Below, one piece after another: positions 1 through 11,100 of a stretch of 64,000 nucleotides of DNA (positions within the stretch are counted from its first letter, which is position 1; each line of letters opens with the position of its first letter). Origin of the DNA: Sclerotiophoma versabilis. Taxonomy: Eukaryota > Ascomycota > Dothideomycetes > Pleosporales > Didymellaceae. The position numbers and the translations under genes were made by a program. The notes under the pieces are model-generated. The model did no database searches and was not told the DNA's origin. It saw only the letters and a list, made by a program, of their open reading frames with translations. The stretch is from positions 930,001-994,000 of the forward strand of contig JAAROD010000076.1 in assembly GCA_012274445.1 (NCBI GenBank), read 5' to 3'.

Positions 1-1080
1 TCTACCATATGGAGTTGCGGATTTGCTGCATTGAAGAGGGGTTGAAATGCGATAACAAAGAACAAAGTGGAGAGTGCATCTCACTAGAGCAATAGTCAAC
101 CAAACGCTTTTGTTCTATCCGCAAACGGTTATTTACACTAACATACCCCACAATTACAACTAAAAGATTCGAACACAACGTGTGAACCGCATGGCTACAT
201 TTACACATGGTGAAGACGAAGGCGAGTTATTGACACTATTCAAGCATTGAAAAGGATGATCTGCATTTGGCATGTAAGCCTCGTCAAGCCGGAATGGGTA
301 GTGATAGGCCAAACAGTGTGTTCTACGCCGAGGCAAACAGAAAGATCATCTTGGCACTGACGTATGGTCTTGGTGTTCCTAAGATCTCAAACTTACGGAA
401 CGGACACATTATGTAGCGGAGCAGATCTTGGAGCAGAGGATGCTGTAGGGTCAGAGTATGATTAGAGCTTATTTTTGTCTATAGGTTTCACTCAATCATA
501 CTATGGAAGTCAAAATTAACAACTTATCCATCCTGCTGATCCTGGAGTGCTGATGAAGTAGCGCGATAACAAATTTAGGGATGGAGCTCACACAATGCTC
601 GCAACAAAGAGCAGCGCTCTGTACAAGATCACTTCGGCGTTCACTCTGTTCACTGGCGAGCTTGTGTATGAAGGTAGCTTGGCCAATTTTCTGCATCAGG
701 ACTAGTCTGCTGCCGGGACAGTGCGATTCCGTTAAGCAACATTTGTCTCGCAGACGTTCTCAATCATCTCAACCACTTCAACTGTGATTTCTGATATGCG
801 CCCCATGGTCATACCCTCAGTTAGAATGCCGCAATGGGTTAATTGTCGTCGTCTCATCTTTGACCACACCTCTCTCTTTGTCCCATTTGCGCCACCGTCG
901 ATTTTCCGACATCACGAAGGTCTGGGGAAGACTACGTAGTTTGATCTTTACATGCTTCTTAGCAGATTCTCCATGGAAATAACCCATCTGCCATCTATAA
1001 ATGAAAGTAAAAATCCGCATGTTTGTAGACATCACTTCTTACAAACAATCTCAAGCTGTGCATAGCAATAACAAGCCAAG
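1..1080. other. 5' intergenic region
   Basis: No convincing gene is seen in the first 1.08 kb. Base composition is balanced and no RIP signature is evident, unlike most of the window. The last 150 bp form the upstream region of the CAP protein gene. Short open frames here have no recognisable domain or signal peptide. Confidence 0.5.
996..1002 (+). promoter_or_regulatory. TATA-like box of the CAP gene
   Basis: The sequence tataaat lies about 80 bp upstream of the ATG at 1081, a usual distance for a fungal core promoter with a short 5' UTR. The assignment rests on motif and position only. Confidence 0.45.
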
Positions 1081-2001
1081 ATGAAATCTTCCATTCTCAT
1101 CACTTCCACTCTGGCAATGGGCGTGTTTGCATTGCCTAACCCCCAGCTTCTGAATCTCGATCTGAATGCTAGGGTCACGCTGTTCGTTACAGTTACCGTC
1201 ACCAAGCCGGCTTCCACATGCCTTCCTGCGTCCGCAACTGGAGGAGTTGTTGGCCAGCCTACTCTCAAACTTCCTTCTACTCCTGGTGTACCTCCTGCTG
1301 CAACTGCATTGCCTGGACACCAATCAACATCCAAGACGGTACCTCCAGCTCAGACAACGTCATGGCCTGTACCTGTTGTTCATACATCAACGAAACAGCC
1401 CACGCCTAACACGACTCCAGTCCCTACGCCTCAAGTACCATCCAATGGCGGCCGACTTACTGGAACAGCTCAGGCCTACCTTTCTGTTGGAGTCTCCTAC
1501 CAGGCTGCCGTGCTTTTCCATCACAACGCTGCACGTGCAAACCACGGTGCTCCACCACTCACTTGGGACGCCTCCTGCGAAGCCAACGCTCGCATCGCTG
1601 CCAACACGTGTAATTATGCGCATTACATTCCTGCCGGAGTTAGTCAGGGCCAGAACCTCTACCTTACTGCTGGCGATGCTTTCAACGTGACTGCAGCCAT
1701 CACGGAGGTTTGGTACAAGAGGGAGCTTTTGCCAATGGTGCCGTACTTTGGAATTGCAAGCATTCCTAACACGGTGTTTCCCAGTATTGGCCACCTCACC
1801 CAGGTGGTATGGAAAGGCACTACTCGAGTTGGCTGCGCGTCGGTTGACTGCGGTGCAAATATGAAAGTTAATGGCGCATCATCAAACTTAAACAAGTACA
1901 CGGTTTGTAACTACGCTTCTGCGGGTAACGTGGGCGGCCAGTTCGCTATCAATGTTGGCCGCCCCAGTTCTACCACCAATTTGGGCAAATGGACGGACTA
2001 G
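1081..2001 (+). CDS. Secreted CAP (SCP/PR-1-like) domain protein
   Basis: This is a single-exon gene of 306 aa. Residues 1-18 are a typical secretion signal (basic start, hydrophobic core, then LPNPQ). Residues about 45-125 are a Pro/Thr/Ser-rich linker that is probably O-glycosylated. The CAP domain runs from about 138 to 296. It shows the N-terminal HHNAARANHGAPPL segment, the CAP1-type motif GHLTQVVWKGTTRVGCA and the CAP2-type motif YTVCNYASAGNVGG, plus cysteines for the usual disulfides. Fungal CAP proteins are extracellular; several bind sterols or fatty acids and some act in virulence. The start is chosen because it gives the signal peptide and lies 80 bp after a TATA-like box. The gene is not RIPped although a RIPped transposon begins 700 bp downstream. 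The family assignment is firm; the biological role is inferred. Confidence 0.93.
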   Translation: MKSSILITSTLAMGVFALPNPQLLNLDLNARVTLFVTVTVTKPASTCLPASATGGVVGQPTLKLPSTPGVPPAATALPGHQSTSKTVPPAQTTSWPVPVVHTSTKQPTPNTTPVPTPQVPSNGGRLTGTAQAYLSVGVSYQAAVLFHHNAARANHGAPPLTWDASCEANARIAANTCNYAHYIPAGVSQGQNLYLTAGDAFNVTAAITEVWYKRELLPMVPYFGIASIPNTVFPSIGHLTQVVWKGTTRVGCASVDCGANMKVNGASSNLNKYTVCNYASAGNVGGQFAINVGRPSSTTNLGKWTD

Positions 2002-2701
2002 GCGTCACTGTGGCTGAGAAGCTTTGGAGAATACTTTCTTTTATCACGATGCAACACTCTGTCGTTCACAGTCCCTGCTTTTGAGTACAGCGCTACTATT
2101 TCTGTTCTATGCCTGTAACTAGCTCTTACCTTTTTAATATAGGCCAGCTTATTGAAAAAAGTCCTCTATAAACATTCCAGGTACACATCATTACAAAATC
2201 TTGAATTGAAACAGAGCACACTGCTCTTATGCTTCAACTTATTCTCACATCAAAAAACCAGCGTGCTTATCTTTCTTAGTTTTTCCTATATCTGTGGTAT
2301 CCAGTATGCGAAATTGCAACGGAGTATCCCATTAAAGGCTTTAACAAGAGCCAACATCTCAAGAATTTATCCTTAGGCCCTGGCAGAAGCCTACATGACA
2401 CCTACTACTGCAGGAAGATGTCACTCAAGAACGTTCTGCAAAACAGAAAATTGTTATAACAGCAGCAAAAAGAAGAAGTTTTTTGAACCATACTCGGTAC
2501 AATGCAGTACTTATGGGTTGTTCTCGAAACACCAGCTATACCCCGTGACTTAGCATTCTTGGGAGCTGAAATGATGCTAGATCTGATTTGTTACCAAATT
2601 CTACTACAAATGACATCTGCGTACATTTTGCAGCCCCAGAAACGCTCCTAATAAGCTTGAATCTCTGTCTTATAATAAAAGTTTGGTGTTGTACTTTCTG
2701 A
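2002..2701. other. Intergenic region between CAP gene and transposon A
   Basis: This stretch holds the 3' flank of the CAP gene and then unique-looking sequence. No domain-bearing reading frame is visible. It ends at the TA dinucleotide that was duplicated when element A inserted. Confidence 0.5.
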
Positions 2702-2703
2702 TA

Positions 2704-4545
2704 ACGTGAGTGGCAAGCGAGTCGCCCGGGCAAGCGAGTCGCCCACTTTTGCTAAGACCACACCTTACTCTACCTTCTATCTAATGTCTTAACAACCTGA
2801 TCTTGAATTGCTCTCTTGTGAGGACAGGATTATCCTTGCTATTTAAGCTATAAAATCCGACGCGTTAATAAGCCAACAGCGCGCTGCTGCTATCTACAAC
2901 GTTCCTTAAAGGACCCTTAGTGACTAACACGCCAAAACCACTTTACAACGTAACTCCTATCCTAACTTATTAAAGCTTACTAGGCCTAAAGAGGGGCCAA
3001 TTGTACAATATATAAGAAAGCTTAACGCGTGAGGCTTTGCCCTAACACTTAGCTACGTACGTGAAATAGCTAATCAACTGCTAGCTGCCTGTAGGGGTGG
3101 CTAGGTTAGAGAAAAATAGGCTAGGAACCTTGTACGCCAGAAGCCTAAGATTAAGTCTTAGGTAACTAGACAGCGCAATCGCTAGAGAGTCCTGTGCAGT
3201 AACCTAGCTATTATTAGTCCCTAGTTTAACCTTGTACACAATGTTAAAGCTAAGTATAGTATTCTAGATAAAGACACCTACAACTTTAACAAGACTAGCT
3301 TCTAGATAGGTATTAGAGGGTCTGTAAAGGTAGTAACAGCCTCTAAGAAATGTCTTAAGCTAATTAGAGTCCAGCCTAGTAACTGTAAGTAGGCAATATT
3401 AATTACTAGCATTAACGCTATAGAGTAGATAATTCTACCTTTCTTTATCTTTAAAGCAAAGAACTATAACTAAGCCTAGTATTACATTCCTAAGGACTAG
3501 AGAATAGGTGTTAGTAATAATAGCTAGACAATAAATAAGCTTAGTCTTAACTAGTTACAGCACTTTATCTAGTATACAGAGGCCTAGATAGTAGGTAGTT
3601 ACTAGCTGCTTATTCTTAATAGCTATAAGAGCTATAAGTTACTTGCCTTCTAGGATCTGTGTAAGGAGAACAAGATTATTACTTTCTATATGCCTCTTTA
3701 TGCGTTATATATCCTTTAGCTTCTTAACATAGGCTGTTTTACTCCCCTAAAGTAGGCGTACAAGGAGGAAATTAGAGTCTTAGCAGACAGCTACATTACC
3801 TACATTAATAAAAAGGCCTTTCTTACTGCCTTTTAGCAGGTATATAATAGGGCCTTTTTATAGAATAATATTAGATTAAGCTTTAGAGCAACTAGCTCAG
3901 TTCTAGATAACCTAGAGGTAGTGCTATTAAAGCTAGAAGTAAAGCCTTGTACGCTATTGCCACCTCTACTAGGGCCTACCTTCTAGCAACCTAAAACACT
4001 AAGTAATGCTGCTAAAATTAGAGCTTAATTAACATTAATCTTAAAGAGGATAAGAGACTATAGGAGTTTATTAACAGAATTAATCTGTAAGATAGTACAG
4101 CAGTTTTAAAAGGGAGCTAAAATAATAGTGCATACCTAGGTGCTTATAGCAGCTGAAATAGTTAAGCTTTAAGCAGTAAACAAAGCTGCTTCTGAGCGTA
4201 AAGCACGTAAGAAAAAGCAGATTTAGCATAGAGGAACTCTATCACAGCAAGAGGCAGAGGAGATAATTAAGCGTAGGGATGCTAAGGCACTAGTTAATGC
4301 AGAGAGGCGTAATAAGAGGGTACAAGCAGGTAGCAGTAGAGGGGGTATTCAACGCTGTAGGAGGTGTAGTAAGGTAGGGCACAACAAGCGCACATGTAGA
4401 AAAGTTACAGCAGAGATAGAGGATTAATTTGACGTACTGTGCACTATAGTACAGTGTTGTAGTGTTGAGTTATAGTTGTGCAAAGGTAGATTCTCTTAAA
4501 AGGTGGGCAACTCGCTTGCCCGGGCGACTCGCTTGCCACTCACGT
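2704..4545 (+). mobile_element. Pogo/Fot1-type DNA transposon A, RIP-inactivated
   Basis: This is a 1842-bp element with near-perfect terminal inverted repeats of about 47 bp (2704-2750 and 4499-4545; 2-3 mismatches). It is flanked by a TA duplication (2702-2703 and 4546-4547), the hallmark of the Tc1/mariner-pogo superfamily. Inside each TIR a 15-bp unit, gcaagcgagtcgccc, occurs twice with a 17-bp period (one mismatch in the right copy). The interior encodes a DDE transposase on the plus strand that is now full of TAA/TAG codons. Both ends are intact, so the element could still have been moved in trans. Confidence 0.93.
2784..4427 (+). pseudogene. Fot1-like transposase of element A (RIPped)
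   Basis: The reading frame opens at an ATG and runs through many in-frame TAA/TAG codons to a stop at 4425-4427. Most of these stops sit where glutamine is expected, as produced by CpA-to-TpA change. The N-terminus resembles the CENP-B/Tc5 helix-turn-helix region (AIKSDALISQQRAAAIYNVP). The middle has the DDE_1-type motif DKDTYNFNKTSF, then a segment corresponding to the LLxLDxGCFxPLK region, here LLNIGCFTPLK. The C-terminus is a basic tail ending in a CCHC-like knuckle, RCRRCSKVGHNKRTC, which is common in fungal pogo-type transposases. No functional protein can be made. Confidence 0.85.
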
Positions 4546-4547
4546 TA

Positions 4548-5120
4548 GCTAGATCTGCAAAACAGAAGCACTTAACGCCAGCAGCAAGCAGGAGCAAAGC
4601 TACTAAACGTGAGCGGAAACCAGCTTAGCTATTTAAACAAGGTGTTAGCCTAGCGCTGCCTAAACTACCGTTAACTATAAGGCTTCTGCTGCGTACGCGA
4701 GCTGTTGCTGCACACTTAGACATTAAGATTCAAGGTTGTGACGCCGCGTTAAATTAACCAGCTAAGAGCTTACCTAGCCTACTTTTAAAGTGTAGACAGA
4801 GTTAACTAGCTATCTAGGCTTAAGTTAATAGTATCATTTATGTTTCGCAGAATAAGAACAAGGCAGAGAAGCAACCTAACCTGTTAGTAAAGAACAAAGA
4901 AGTAACCTAAGAGAGTGCTGTTAGTAGCGGATAAGGTAACAACAAGCCTGCATATAGTAGAGAAGCCGCAGTTAGAGACTTACCTAGTGCTGCTGCTCTT
5001 TTAGCAGCTCTATTAGGAGCTTTGTCAACCTAACTAGCGCATTAGCTAGAGGGTTTAGAGAAGAAGAAGGTTAATAAGATACTACAATTGCACTTTAGAT
5101 AGCGCGCTTGCTAAGAGTGA
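4548..5120. other. Degraded coding-like DNA between elements A and B
   Basis: The sequence between the two transposons has moderate GC and can be read on the plus strand as a Lys/Arg/Ala-rich polypeptide interrupted only by TAA/TAG codons. This suggests an older RIPped repeat or gene into which A and B inserted. I do not recognise a family. Confidence 0.3.
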
Positions 5121-5214
5121 TACCGTGCACGGTTACTAGTTGCGCACGGTTACTAGTTGCACACCCCTCACCTAATTCATCCTATCTTTTCACCCCCTAT
5201 AACACAACGCCACC

Positions 5215-6346
5215 ATGTCTATTAAGGCTGCAATTTAGGAACTAGACGCAGCTAGTTTAGGAGAAGATATTTTGTATACACAATTAGCTCAAAAACATAG
5301 TATGTCTTAAATAACATTAACCTACTAAGTAAAGAGAATTTACACCTTACTTTAGGACAGTAGACTTAATAAGCAATTACTCTACCTATAAGATAAGGCA
5401 GAGCTAGTAAAGTATATTAAAGAACTTACAAAGAGACACCTTATACCTATAAGGTAAATAGTTATTAATTTTATAACTCTACTAGCTGCGTAGGAGCTCT
5501 TAGAAAGCTAGGTTACTTACTTTCTTTATTATAACTAGGACACGCTTCTTATAGCCTAGACTACCCTTATAGAAACAGGCTATTATAAGGCTAATTCTAG
5601 TAATAAATACTACCTCTACTTTAAGCTTCTACACTAGAAGATAACCTAGTATAATATTAAGCCTAAGAATACCTATAATATAGATAAGAAAGGCTTTACT
5701 ATTAGAGTTACAGGTAGAAGCAAGAGGATCTTTAATAAGCTACTGTTTAGTAAGAAGTAGTTTAAGCAGTTACTCTATAATAGTAACTAAGAGTAGGTAA
5801 CGTTACTAGCTACTATATATACTAATAGATCTTACCTGCCTCTAGGCATTATCTTTCTAGCTGCTAGCTAAGCTATATAATTAAGCTAGGTACACTTAAT
5901 TAATCTAGAAAAGTACTCTATCTACTTTACTACTTTAATAAATAGCTAGACAAATAACAACCTAGGATTAACATAGCTTAAGTAGGTATTTAATTGCTAT
6001 ACTAAGGCTAAAGCCTAGAGAAAGTAGAGGCTACTTATTATTAATAGCTATAGTAGTTATATAACTAAGAACTTTATTAACTACTATAATAGCTATAAGA
6101 TTCTGCTTATAATCTTTCCTCTATATACTATATATACTCTCTAGCTATTAGATATAGTCTACTTTAAACCTCTAGCTTAAAACTATACTAAAGAACTTAA
6201 TTTATATAACTATATAACCTAGAGGTAGGCACCTATAAAGAAGAGCAATTTCTTCTTACTATTCTAGCCTGCCTAGGTAAATACCTTTACTAAATTATTA
6301 GTATTAACAGCCTTTAAAGCTATAGGTATCTACCTACCTAACACTA
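5215..6346 (+). pseudogene. Transposase of element B, N-terminal and central part (RIPped)
   Basis: The ATG at 5215 sits in a good context (ccaccATG) about 90 bp inside the element. The frame reads like a Fot1/pogo DDE transposase: SIKAAI-ELDAASLGEDILYTQLA at the N-terminus, and the characteristic NIDKKGFTIRVTGRSKR segment in the middle. It is interrupted by many TAA/TAG codons. The LINE cuts it at 6346, within the DDE domain. The rest resumes after the second copy of the target duplication. Confidence 0.85.
6332..6346. repeat. LINE target-site duplication, left copy
   Basis: The 15-bp sequence acctacctaacacta is repeated exactly at 12396-12410 on the other side of the LINE. The base before it differs on each side, which fixes the length. 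It interrupts the transposase frame of element B. Confidence 0.9.
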
Positions 6347-6491
6347 CCGAACACCAACTTTTTGATTTTTGGGTTACCTTTCTAGAGGCCCTAAAAATCC
6401 CAGCAACTGAACAAGCTCACTTCGCTGATTCAGGGAGTACCTCTAACGTCCACCAAGCACCCTGCGCTGTAGCGCAAAGGAGCTTGCCAGG

Positions 6492-8147
6492 ATGGCAGAG
6501 TCTCCCTCCTCCCAGCACACAGGGTCCCCAGACTACGAGATCCCTCAGCAGCTGTATACACGCGCCCCAAGACGGCCCCAGGAGGACGTGCATCATCATG
6601 CACCCCTTCTGCGCAGCCAGAACCCCGGTGGGGGTGCTCCCAAACCTCGAGTCTCTGATGCTGTTCAACGCCACATCGCTGAGACTCAGAAAACTGCCCA
6701 GCTCTGGAACACTATCACTACGGCTTTTGCAACATTGGCAGACCAACACGCAGCGAGTTACACTAACCCGCAAGAAGCCAAGATTGCTGAGGAACTGCAG
6801 CAGAGAGTTATCCAGGCTCTAACCTCTCTCAATCTAAGCAACTCTCCTTCTAGCTCTCGCTGGAGCAGTGACACCAGTCACAGCAACCCCAGGAGCCAAG
6901 AGTCGGGACGCCGCTCTTGGGCGGACGTAGCCAGAGACCCCCAAAACTCAGATAGGGGTGGCAACCAACCCCTGAACCCTGCTAGGTCTCGGCCTAGCCC
7001 GCCAGCTAAGCCAAAAGAAGACAATCGAATCTTCATATCCATCTCTAACCCAGCAACACGACTGCGACAACCCTCACCCTTTGCAGTGAGGCAGGCAATT
7101 TGCAAAAGCATAGAAGGAATCACCCTTAGAGACATACCTACGGCATCACCAATCAACACAGGCTGGGCGATTACCCCAGCAAACCAGAGAATTCGGGAGC
7201 AACTCCTAACTCAAGAAAACCAGGGACTTCTAGTAAGGACGCTAGACGGAGACGCGGTGAGGATCCCAGAACACTGGATCAACTACGCGGTACAAGGAGT
7301 ACCCAGCTCTTTCCGGGCCCTCGACGGCACAGAACTACCGACCACTACCCAGCTGGTAGAGGAAGAGGTCTACTCGCAAACAGGCAAGCAGCCAGTCAGC
7401 TGCAGGACCTCACGGCATGGGGCGAATCAGAATGGCCTCACTACCTGGATTGTTTCATACAAAGAGCCAGTCCGTTCGTTCCAGCTCTTTGGCACCAGCC
7501 AGTTTTCAAAGAAGATCCACAAACACCCAACCATACAGCGACATAACCCAGGCTGCCAGGGCTACTGCAACGCTGCCCGCTGTACCCGAGTAGCCCGCTG
7601 TGCACAGTGCGGTGACCGTACGGATAGACACCAAGGACAGTACGGGGACAGTTGCCCCCACAAAGCTGTGTGTGCTAACTGTCACGGCCCTCATCCAGCT
7701 GGCCACTCTAACTGCCCTGCTGCCCCTCGTCGGGTTCGTGGACACATCATCAAGCCCACAAAGACTGAGATAAAGGCTATCCGTCGCGCAGGCAAGATAG
7801 CACAGCAACACCTCTACAGGACAGTTGAAGAGAGCCGTAGACAGGCTACACTTCAGCCTGAGACTACTCCCTTAGAGGCATCAGAGACAGAGCCTCCCCG
7901 CCCTTCCACCCAGAGGCAAGTTGGAGAGGGCAGGGCTTCACTTCCTACAACTGCTGCCTCCTACACATCCTCTTCTACTGCGAGCAGAGAAAAGAGACCA
8001 AGGCGGGCGGCCACAGGCCAGAGAAACCTTAATGTAGGACAACTGTCTGCCGGCAGCATTCGTCCACAACCAACTATCCACACTGACCCGTCCACCTCGG
8101 AGAGAGAAGACGCCAGCATGAGCGATGACCCGCCATCATCATGCTAG
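6492..8147 (+). CDS. LINE ORF1 protein (Gag-like, zinc-knuckle RNA-binding)
   Basis: The protein is 551 aa. The N-terminal third is polar and low in complexity (Ser/Pro/Gln/Arg-rich). A central folded region covers about residues 175-330 and is probably the RNA-binding part. A Cys/His cluster follows at about 350-420 with CQGYC, CTRVARCAQC, CPHKAVCANC and HSNC segments, matching the zinc knuckles of Tad-type ORF1 proteins. The C-terminus is again disordered. ORF1 proteins coat the element RNA and help deliver it to the target. The ATG at 6492 is the first good start after the 5' end of the element. The stop overlaps the ATG of ORF2 by 7 nt (ATGCTAG). No frameshift or nonsense change is seen. 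Confidence 0.9.
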   Translation: MAESPSSQHTGSPDYEIPQQLYTRAPRRPQEDVHHHAPLLRSQNPGGGAPKPRVSDAVQRHIAETQKTAQLWNTITTAFATLADQHAASYTNPQEAKIAEELQQRVIQALTSLNLSNSPSSSRWSSDTSHSNPRSQESGRRSWADVARDPQNSDRGGNQPLNPARSRPSPPAKPKEDNRIFISISNPATRLRQPSPFAVRQAICKSIEGITLRDIPTASPINTGWAITPANQRIREQLLTQENQGLLVRTLDGDAVRIPEHWINYAVQGVPSSFRALDGTELPTTTQLVEEEVYSQTGKQPVSCRTSRHGANQNGLTTWIVSYKEPVRSFQLFGTSQFSKKIHKHPTIQRHNPGCQGYCNAARCTRVARCAQCGDRTDRHQGQYGDSCPHKAVCANCHGPHPAGHSNCPAAPRRVRGHIIKPTKTEIKAIRRAGKIAQQHLYRTVEESRRQATLQPETTPLEASETEPPRPSTQRQVGEGRASLPTTAASYTSSSTASREKRPRRAATGQRNLNVGQLSAGSIRPQPTIHTDPSTSEREDASMSDDPPSSC

Positions 8148-11100
8148 AACACCCCCACAACACCCTAGCCTACGACAGGCATCAACAGCCCAGCCCACCA
8201 AGCAAACAACTTCGTGTATGCTGGGCCAATGTTAGCAGGAGCTCACCTTGGCACATCACAATACTAGAGGCGGCTTTTCAGAAGGGCATAGATGTTGTGT
8301 GTGTTCAAGAGCCTTTTACATGTGCTAACTCCAGAACTTCTACACACCCTGGCTTTACACACCTAGCACCTATCAGCACATGGGACAACCCTAATACGCC
8401 AGGATCAGCCCGCCCTAGGGTAATGACATACATCCGCAAAGGACACCGCCTACGATACCAGGCTAGAGAGAGCCTCCACCACCCAGACATGCTCTGGGCT
8501 GTAGTAAATGGAGTGGCGATACTTAACTGTTACAGACAACCACACACCCCGCACGTTATTCAGTACGTCACACATCTTATACCTCCTCAACTCTGCCTTG
8601 TGGGAGGAGACTTTAATGCTAGACATGAATCCTTTGAGCCTACCATCACTGCAGCCAACGGAGGTGTGGAGCTAGCCGGATGGGCTGCTAGCGCTTCTAT
8701 GGACTACATCGGTGTGCCAGGGCAGCCAACACACTGCGCTGGCCACGTCCTTGACCTTACCTTCTCTAACATCCCATTCGCCCACTCTGCTGTTGATGCT
8801 AGCATGCACAGCGGCTCAGACCACGAGACAATAGTAACTTTTGTGCCTCTCTCCACTCCAGGCACTCCGCACCTAGAACAGCACCACTACAGAGTCCCAG
8901 AGGCAAGCCTACCTAAGTTTACTGGGCTAGTAGAAATAGGTGTCCAAAACATCCCAGACCCGCTTGCAACACAGGATACAGGACAACTAGATGAATGCGT
9001 CACGCTGCTCACAGAGACTATACAGCACTCCGTTCAGACAGCAGGCAAGCTCAACCGCAAGGAAGGCCGCGCTGCACCATGGTGGACCAAGGAGTGCAAG
9101 ACTGCCTACCAGACCTACAAGCATGCTAGACAGCTCTGCTCTGACAGTCTACAGGAAGAGAGACAGGCCTTCAAGACTACAGTCCGACAGGCGAAAAGGC
9201 AGTACTGGAGGCATGTCATTGACAACGCCAAGGACGATAAGGACCTGTTCAAGATCATTGCCTGGCACAAGCTCACACCAGAGAACCAGGACAGTCCTCT
9301 CATTGTCAACAACAGGACAATATCAGACCCCCTAGAGAAGGCAGAGGCCCTTCGAGAAGAAGTCCTCAACCGGTACACAGCAGAGGATGACCTTGGGCAC
9401 TGCCCAGACCAGGAGAACGCAGACACCCTCCCATGGAGCACACACATCTCACTAGAGGAAGCTGAACGAAACACGGTAGGGGTCTCAAGCACCTCACCAG
9501 GCACTGATCGCTCTACTGTGCGACTACTCCGCGCCTGCTGGGCTCAGGCTGGGGAGCTCGTACGAAGGATCTTTCAGCGATGCCTTGAGCTCAACCACTT
9601 CCCAGCACAGTGGAAGCTCGCTGAGGTAGCCATGATACCTAAGGCAGGGAAGACAGACCGAACATCACCGCGCTCCTGGAGACCTATAGCGCTTCTCTCC
9701 TGCATTGGGAAGGGACTCGAACGAACAGTGGCTAGACGAATTGCATGGACCGCCATGACACACAAGATCCTCAGCCCCCAGCATGGCGGCGCGCTTCCAA
9801 AGCGCTCTGCAACTGACCTCACTGCAGCGTTCACCCACGACACTGAAGCCGCATGGGTACTTGGAAAACATGTCACTATGGTCACCCTTGATGTCCAAGG
9901 CGCCTTTGACGCGCTCCTCAAGAACCGCCTGCTACACCGTATGGCCCAGCAGGGCTGGTCACAAAGGACCATACTCTTTGTAGACTCATTCCTCACTGAC
10001 CGGAGGGTCCAAGTTCGCCTTGGCCAGGTCACCACCCCTAGCTACCCTGTCGCCTGTGGCACACCCCAAGGGTCGCCTCTCTCTCCTGTCCTGTACACGC
10101 TGTATCTAGCTGAGCTACTATCCATGGATACAGAACGGAGGTTTGGATACGCAGACGACATATGTCTATACCGGGCTTCACACTCTATGGACGACAACGT
10201 TGAGCTCCTAGCATCAGACCTGAGGCAGATCAGAGCATGGGGAGAGGCCAACAAGGTCACTTTTGCTCCAGAAAAGCAGGAAATGATCCACCTGACCAGA
10301 CAGCGGAGCAGCTATGCCCCTCCCTGTGTGGTAGATGAGCAGCTCACAATCCACCCTATCCTCCCAGGCGGAGAGCACAGCCAGCCAGCCCTGCGTTGGT
10401 TAGGAGTGTGGTTCGACCGCAGACTCACCTTTAGACGACATGTAGCCGCGCGCACTGCAAAAGCTGCCAAGGTAGCCTATCACATTCGCAGTCTGGCTAG
10501 GACTACCTATGGACCACCAGCCGGCTCCCTCCGCAAGGCTACTATTGCCTGTGTGTACCCATCGCTCCTATATGGGACCGAGTGCTGGTACAGAGGCCGC
10601 ACCAAACAACCGCATACACTTAAGCCAGACAGGCCACAAGAGGTCAGCGCCTATGTTGGATGGCACGTGGCTGCTATAGACAAGACACTGGCTATAGCAG
10701 CACGGGGCATTCTACCAGCGTGGAGAACAACCCCTACAGCTGCACTCTTCCGAGATGCTGGACTGCTACCAGCAGCAGTAGCACTAGAGCAAGCTAAACT
10801 CAGATTTGCAACCCATCTACGCACCACAGATGCAGAACACCCCCTTACTAGACGCACATCGGTACATGTAGTAAACAGGGGCGTAAAAACTGGACAACCC
10901 CAGCGAGTCAAGACTAAAGTCCAACAGATGGCATCTCTTCTACCAGAGATTCCTAGGACTACACTCATAGCCCCTCACTACTCGACTGGCTGCCGAACAG
11001 ACCCGACGCTCGGCATAGACAAGAAGACTGCAGCTAAGGCTTTCAACCAATGGTGGGCCCAGCTCTCACCACTAGATGTCACTATCTTCTCAGATGGCTC

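Noticed and set aside
1387..1794. Minus-strand ORF inside the CAP gene
   Set aside because: Shadow of the CAP coding sequence; no signal or domain of its own.
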